Below are positions 43,412 through 46,525 of a stretch of DNA of 46,525 nucleotides, one piece after another. How positions within the stretch are numbered: the stretch's first letter is position 1; each line of letters begins with the position of its first letter. Origin of the DNA: Planktotalea sp. (GTDB taxonomy: Bacteria > Pseudomonadota > Alphaproteobacteria > Rhodobacterales > Rhodobacteraceae); the NCBI RefSeq assembly GCF_018607995.1, contig NZ_JABBAL010000020.1:1-46525 (forward strand), in the 5' to 3' direction. The notes under the pieces are model-generated. The model was not told the DNA's origin. It saw only the letters and a program-made list of their open reading frames with translations, and did not search any database. The translations under genes and the position numbers were made by a program.

Positions 43412-43758
43412 ATCTTCAAAAGACGGGCTGAAGCAAGAGTTCAATTCGCTGGATGCGCAGCGCGAGGTCTGCGCCGCTTACATCGCCAGCCAAAAGCATG
43501 AAGGCTGGGTGCTACTGCCTGAGGACTATGACGATGGTGCTTGTCAGGTGGATCCTTAGAGCGCCCTACCCTTCGGCGCTTGCTGCAAGACATCGCAGCT
43601 GGGCGTGTTGATCAGATTGTTGTGTCAAGATTGACCGAATTACGCATTCTTTGGCTGACTACTCAAAAATCGTGGATACGCTTGATGAAGCGGAAGTTTT
43701 GGCTCTCACTGCTTTGTTTCAATCTCTAAGGGTATCAACGATGAACACTGTACCATAG
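43377..43758 (+). pseudogene. Truncated large serine recombinase (resolvase domain) remnant
   Basis: The N-terminal resolvase domain of a phage-like serine recombinase. [20 protein letters not shown] carries the catalytic Ser13 in RKSS, then [21 protein letters not shown] one-base deletion near 43537 shifts YDDG into [21 protein letters not shown] second shift near 43625 restores VKIDRITHSLADYSKIVDTL. Recognisable homology ends around 43690; the rest, including the zinc-ribbon and coiled-coil C-terminal half (about 450 residues), is deleted. It marks the edge of a lost mobile element next to tupA. Confidence 0.85.
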
Positions 43759-43846
43759 CACCTTCGGAATATTGTTGATATGGGGCCATGGCTGCCTGCG
43801 CAGCCCCAAATAGCACAGTGGATGGTATTAGCCGCGCCTCAGATCC

Positions 43847-44710
43847 CTATCCAAACAGCTCTTTAAACATCTGAATGCATTGTCGAAATCCAGCCTCAAA
43901 ATCTCCGTCTCCGGAATGATAAACGCTCTCAAACGAAATCACCTCTTCATATTTATCCGCTCTCAAAGCCTCAGCCATAGGCTTGAACAGCGATCCCAGC
44001 TGTCCCTCTCCCATCTGCTTAATTGTCAAAAAAGCCCGCGGCGTGTCGACCAGCACGTCCTTGATGTGGATGTGTCCGAGATAACCATCCTTGACCTGAT
44101 TATACCCATCTGGATACGCGAGTTCATGGCACCAACAATTATTCGCAGGGTCCCATAAAACTTTCAAAATGTCCTTTGCATCCAACTCGTCAATCAAGCG
44201 TCGCGCAGAATAATTCGAATTCACCATTGTCCCATTGCCAGTCTCAACAACTAACATCACCCCAGCATCCCGTGCGACATCAATCGCCGGTGCGATCAAT
44301 GGCAACATCGCGTCCCAAGCCCCATGTGCCACGTTCCATCTTTCCGCCCCATGAGAGCCCCACAAAATCTGTTCCTTTTTCGGCGTCATGATCCGCACCA
44401 GCGGTGACCCTACAACATGTGCCATCTCAATTACCCGCCGAAGCGCGTCCATGTGCATGATGTGTAGCACATCTCCCGGAACATTCGCCGATGTCATCCC
44501 CGCGAAGATATGGCGTGACAGGCAAGACACTGGCTTGCCGCGATCTCGTAATAGCCGGTTGATTTCCCCTACCTCGGTCGCCGTATGATCACCAACCTCT
44601 GCGTCGCCAACAAACTGCAGTTCCGCATATTCCAGATCAAATTCATCCATGACATCAATTGCATGGCTCAGGTCACGACTAATGCCATCACAGATCACTC
44701 CAAGTTTCAT
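43847..44710 (-). CDS. Sugar-phosphate isomerase/epimerase family protein (hydroxypyruvate-isomerase-like)
   Basis: A TIM-barrel isomerase/epimerase of the xylose-isomerase-like AP-endonuclease-2 superfamily, 287 residues. Likely metal ligands are in VVETGNGTMV, LWDPANNCWC, HIHIKDVLV and ISFESVYH. These motifs match OtnI/hydroxypyruvate isomerase-type enzymes that act on 2-keto-tetronates or hydroxypyruvate. It overlaps the start of its partner by 4 bases (ATGA at 44707-44710), so it follows the dehydrogenase in one transcript. Substrate is not certain. Neighbourhood fits a sugar-acid catabolic pair. Confidence 0.8.
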   Translation of the reverse strand: MKLGVICDGISRDLSHAIDVMDEFDLEYAELQFVGDAEVGDHTATEVGEINRLLRDRGKPVSCLSRHIFAGMTSANVPGDVLHIMHMDALRRVIEMAHVVGSPLVRIMTPKKEQILWGSHGAERWNVAHGAWDAMLPLIAPAIDVARDAGVMLVVETGNGTMVNSNYSARRLIDELDAKDILKVLWDPANNCWCHELAYPDGYNQVKDGYLGHIHIKDVLVDTPRAFLTIKQMGEGQLGSLFKPMAEALRADKYEEVISFESVYHSGDGDFEAGFRQCIQMFKELFG

Positions 44711-45609
44711 GACTTGCCTTTGCGGTGTAGTTCTGCACCGACGATTTTCTCGATAACACGGGTACAGACCCAGTTGTCTCCATTGGGATATTTAGTTCGC
44801 CCGGCGTGAAATATCTGCATCGCCGAGGCAGCGGTATGAAGCGGCACGCCCAGCTCTTCGCCCAACCCCATCGAGATCGTAAGATCCTTGTGCATGGTGT
44901 TGATATGGCTACCCGTGCCTTCAAATTGGCGGTCGATGATCTTTTCCAGAGCATTGTTGACCACCCCGCATCCCGCAGATGAAGTTGAGAAAACATCTAG
45001 CAAAACCTGCCCTGAAACCCCGGCCTTGGCCGCGAGTGCGGCTGCTTCGAAGGTTGCTGAGAACTGAGCACCGATGAGAGATTGAAGGCAGGCCTTGACT
45101 GTTTGTCCATCGCCCGGACTAGTGCCGACACGGTGAATGTTGCTCGAAACAGCCTCCATCACAGGACAGAAAGCGTCTAATACCTCATTAGATGCTGCGG
45201 CCATCATTGTTAGGCTGCCATCCTGTGCACCTGGATAACCGCCCGAAACCGGCGTATCGATTAGGTGAATGCCTGAGCCCTGCATAGCCGCTCCGATTTC
45301 GCGTGCTTCGCGGGGCTTAATTGTTGCACTCAAGATCACCGCAGCGCCCATAGGCAAATGCGATACCAATCCGTCTTGGCCAAGGATGATTTCTTTCGCC
45401 TCGTCTCCTGTCATGACCATAACAAAAACGGCTGTTGTTGCCCTGCCAACCTCCGCAGGATTGGACGCAGCCAATCCACCCATGTCAACGAACGACTGCA
45501 TGCGATCCGGCTGAAGGTCGACGCCGGTGACGAGATACCCATTCTTGATTAGGTTCTTGGCCAACCCGCTACCCATATCTCCGATTCCAATGACGCCTAT
45601 GTTTTTCAT
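44707..45609 (-). CDS. NAD(P)-dependent beta-hydroxyacid dehydrogenase
   Basis: A 300-residue enzyme of the 3-hydroxyisobutyrate dehydrogenase family (GarR/LtnD-like). The Rossmann motif IGVIGIGDMGSGLAKNLI opens the protein, the substrate motif DTPVSGGYPGAQDGSL lies near residue 125, and a catalytic lysine is in DGQTVKACLQ. With the isomerase-like gene downstream, L-threonate or a related tetronate is a plausible substrate, although tartronate semialdehyde reduction is possible. AAGGGA precedes the ATG. The LacI-type regulator upstream may control it. Confidence 0.85.
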   Translation of the reverse strand: MKNIGVIGIGDMGSGLAKNLIKNGYLVTGVDLQPDRMQSFVDMGGLAASNPAEVGRATTAVFVMVMTGDEAKEIILGQDGLVSHLPMGAAVILSATIKPREAREIGAAMQGSGIHLIDTPVSGGYPGAQDGSLTMMAAASNEVLDAFCPVMEAVSSNIHRVGTSPGDGQTVKACLQSLIGAQFSATFEAAALAAKAGVSGQVLLDVFSTSSAGCGVVNNALEKIIDRQFEGTGSHINTMHKDLTISMGLGEELGVPLHTAASAMQIFHAGRTKYPNGDNWVCTRVIEKIVGAELHRKGKS

Positions 45610-45970
45610 CTGAAAAGTCCCTTTTTAAGCTGCAGCGCGCGACCTACATTTTTCGAAATAACCACTATGATTGGTGGCCGGTTTCGCGGGGATTTCACGC
45701 GTCACTGTACGACGTCGGGCGGGTCCCAGAGACACCCCGCTGCCCGGTTAGGTAATTAAGGCTAACATCGCGCTTTTGGGTTTGACAAGCGAGCGCACTG
45801 CTTTGTGCTAAGTGACGCAAGCTGGCAACGCACTCGGCCCAAACCGAACTTCCAGCATTTTTTGCCATGTCGCAGTACGGTCTGTCTAACTAGAGTTTCG
45901 TTGCAACCACAATATTCGATGATGGGCGTATTCAAACACGGTCGAAATTGCCGCTAACAAAATTTTGATT
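45610..45970. other. Intergenic region between the dehydrogenase and the LacI regulator
   Basis: These 361 bases separate the LacI-type regulator gene from the dehydrogenase it may control. They should hold the operon promoter on the minus strand and any operators. A TTTCGAAA palindrome (45651-45658) is present, but it is short and not convincing. An open frame at 45886-46104 on the minus strand overlaps the regulator and is not a gene. I see no terminator with a T-tract. Confidence 0.4.
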
Positions 45971-46525
45971 TCAGCCAAGCGATGCAACTGAATTTTCGAC
46001 AACGATTTCACTTGCGAGCTCTTGCGAACGTCCCACTTCACCGCTTTCAACCATTCGTACAAGTTCTTCCGCAGCAAGACCGCCCATTTCAGAATGTGGC
46101 ACACGCACGGTCGTCAATTTCGGCCTGACAACACGCGCCAGCTCGATCCCGTCAAAGCCAGTAATCGAAATATCGATAGGTACCTCAATTCCCATTTCTT
46201 GAGCACGTTGCATCGCGCCAACAGCAAGCACGTCGTTGCCACACATCACTAGACTTGGACGATCTGACAATTTCATAAGACGCTCAAAAGCATCGGCACC
46301 GTTGTCAATGCCATAGGGCGTTTCAATGATCGGCACTGAAGCCAGATCAATCCCCTCAACTTTGAGCCGCTCAGTAATGCCTTTCAATCTGTTTGTTGCT
46401 CGATCGTTGCCTTCGGTGATGCCAGAAATCACAGCGACTTTTCGATGGCCCATCGCAAGCACGCGATCACAGAGCTGGTACATCGACGCACGATTATCAA
46501 AACCAATCGCCGGCAAGGCGTTATT
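45971..46525 (-). CDS. LacI-family transcriptional regulator, 5' end outside the window
   Basis: The C-terminal 184 residues of a LacI/GalR regulator; the N-terminal helix-turn-helix and the first lobe are beyond the window end. The frame is open to base 46525. Seen features are the periplasmic-binding-like segments GHRKVAVISGITEGNDRATN, PSLVMCGNDVLAVGAMQRAQ and the terminal ISITGFDGIELARVVRPKLT with TTVRVPHSEMGGLAAEELV. It lies upstream of and co-directional with the dehydrogenase/isomerase pair, so it probably represses them and responds to a sugar or sugar-acid ligand. Confidence 0.88.
   Translation of the reverse strand, partial: NNALPAIGFDNRASMYQLCDRVLAMGHRKVAVISGITEGNDRATNRLKGITERLKVEGIDLASVPIIETPYGIDNGADAFERLMKLSDRPSLVMCGNDVLAVGAMQRAQEMGIEVPIDISITGFDGIELARVVRPKLTTVRVPHSEMGGLAAEELVRMVESGEVGRSQELASEIVVENSVASLG

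Noticed and set aside
9103..43758. Programmed stop-codon readthrough or an altered genetic code as the cause of many in-frame stops
   Set aside because: TAA, TAG and TGA all occur, frameshifts and a duplication occur as well, and essential genes contain none of them. Decay explains this better.
43784..43806. GGCTGC/GCAGCC hairpin downstream of the isomerase gene
   Set aside because: No T-tract follows on either strand, so I do not call it a terminator.
45651..45658. TTTCGAAA palindrome as LacI operator
   Set aside because: Only 8 bp, single copy, and not like the usual LacI-family operator core.
1..46525. CRISPR arrays, rRNA genes or phage structural genes
   Set aside because: No regularly spaced repeats, rRNA sequence or capsid/tail-type proteins were seen.

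Overview
The window reads as a chromosomal segment of a marine-type alphaproteobacterium, most likely Rhodobacteraceae (Roseobacter group). Supporting this are the order dacC-tmk-holB-tatD-MBL hydrolase, the order ihfB-lapA-trpF-trpB, an rplY/pth neighbourhood, small DUF6494 and DUF6505 genes beside apbC, and a Roseobacter-style tungsten/molybdenum formate dehydrogenase island. The many broken genes recall Octadecabacter-like genomes, but the genus cannot be fixed from this sequence alone.

Layout. 1-48: 5' half of a tRNA-Ser(UGA). 419-5940: housekeeping run (dacC, tmk, holB, tatD, MBL hydrolase) ending in an AEC-family transporter. 6014-9026 (minus): hydantoin-type catabolic trio (Asp/Glu/hydantoin racemase, hydantoinase, DapA-like aldolase). 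9103-10488: decayed PA14/lectin-like gene. 10718-11866: MFS transporter. 12005-18842: rplY, pth, a serine hydrolase, DUF2237, an ADP-ribosylglycohydrolase and a TPR protein, with two more broken genes in between. 18906-20188: an ECF sigma factor and its anti-sigma factor, both broken. 20255-23737 (minus): ihfB-lapA-trpF-[dead esterase]-trpB. 23971-26735 (minus): orphan HlyD-type adaptor plus dead methyltransferase and agmatinase genes. 26873-29316 (minus): DUF6505, biotin-ligase-like protein, Mrp/ApbC and DUF6494. 29411-42947: formate dehydrogenase island. 42948-43758: remnant of a serine-recombinase mobile element. 43847 to the end (minus): sugar-acid type isomerase and dehydrogenase, followed by a LacI regulator cut by the window edge.

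The formate dehydrogenase island is the most coherent system. A multi-[4Fe-4S] protein faces away from DUF3305, DUF3306, a TorD-like chaperone, a Tat-signal peptide, fdhA, fdhB and fdhC. These are followed by a WD40-cytochrome c fusion, a 42-residue membrane peptide and a tungstate-type ABC importer (tupBCA). On the other side of the ferredoxin gene lies a cytochrome c whose N-terminal region aligns without gaps to the two ends of the TupA protein encoded 12 kb away, with the middle of TupA missing. Between fdhB and fdhC there are two mutually exclusive hairpins, arranged like a transcription attenuator.

The second theme is gene decay. Eleven genes carry stops, frameshifts or deletions whose reading frames can be repaired by eye, including an 8-bp tandem duplication, paired frameshifts and probable Trp-to-stop changes. 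The sigma/anti-sigma pair has been lost together.
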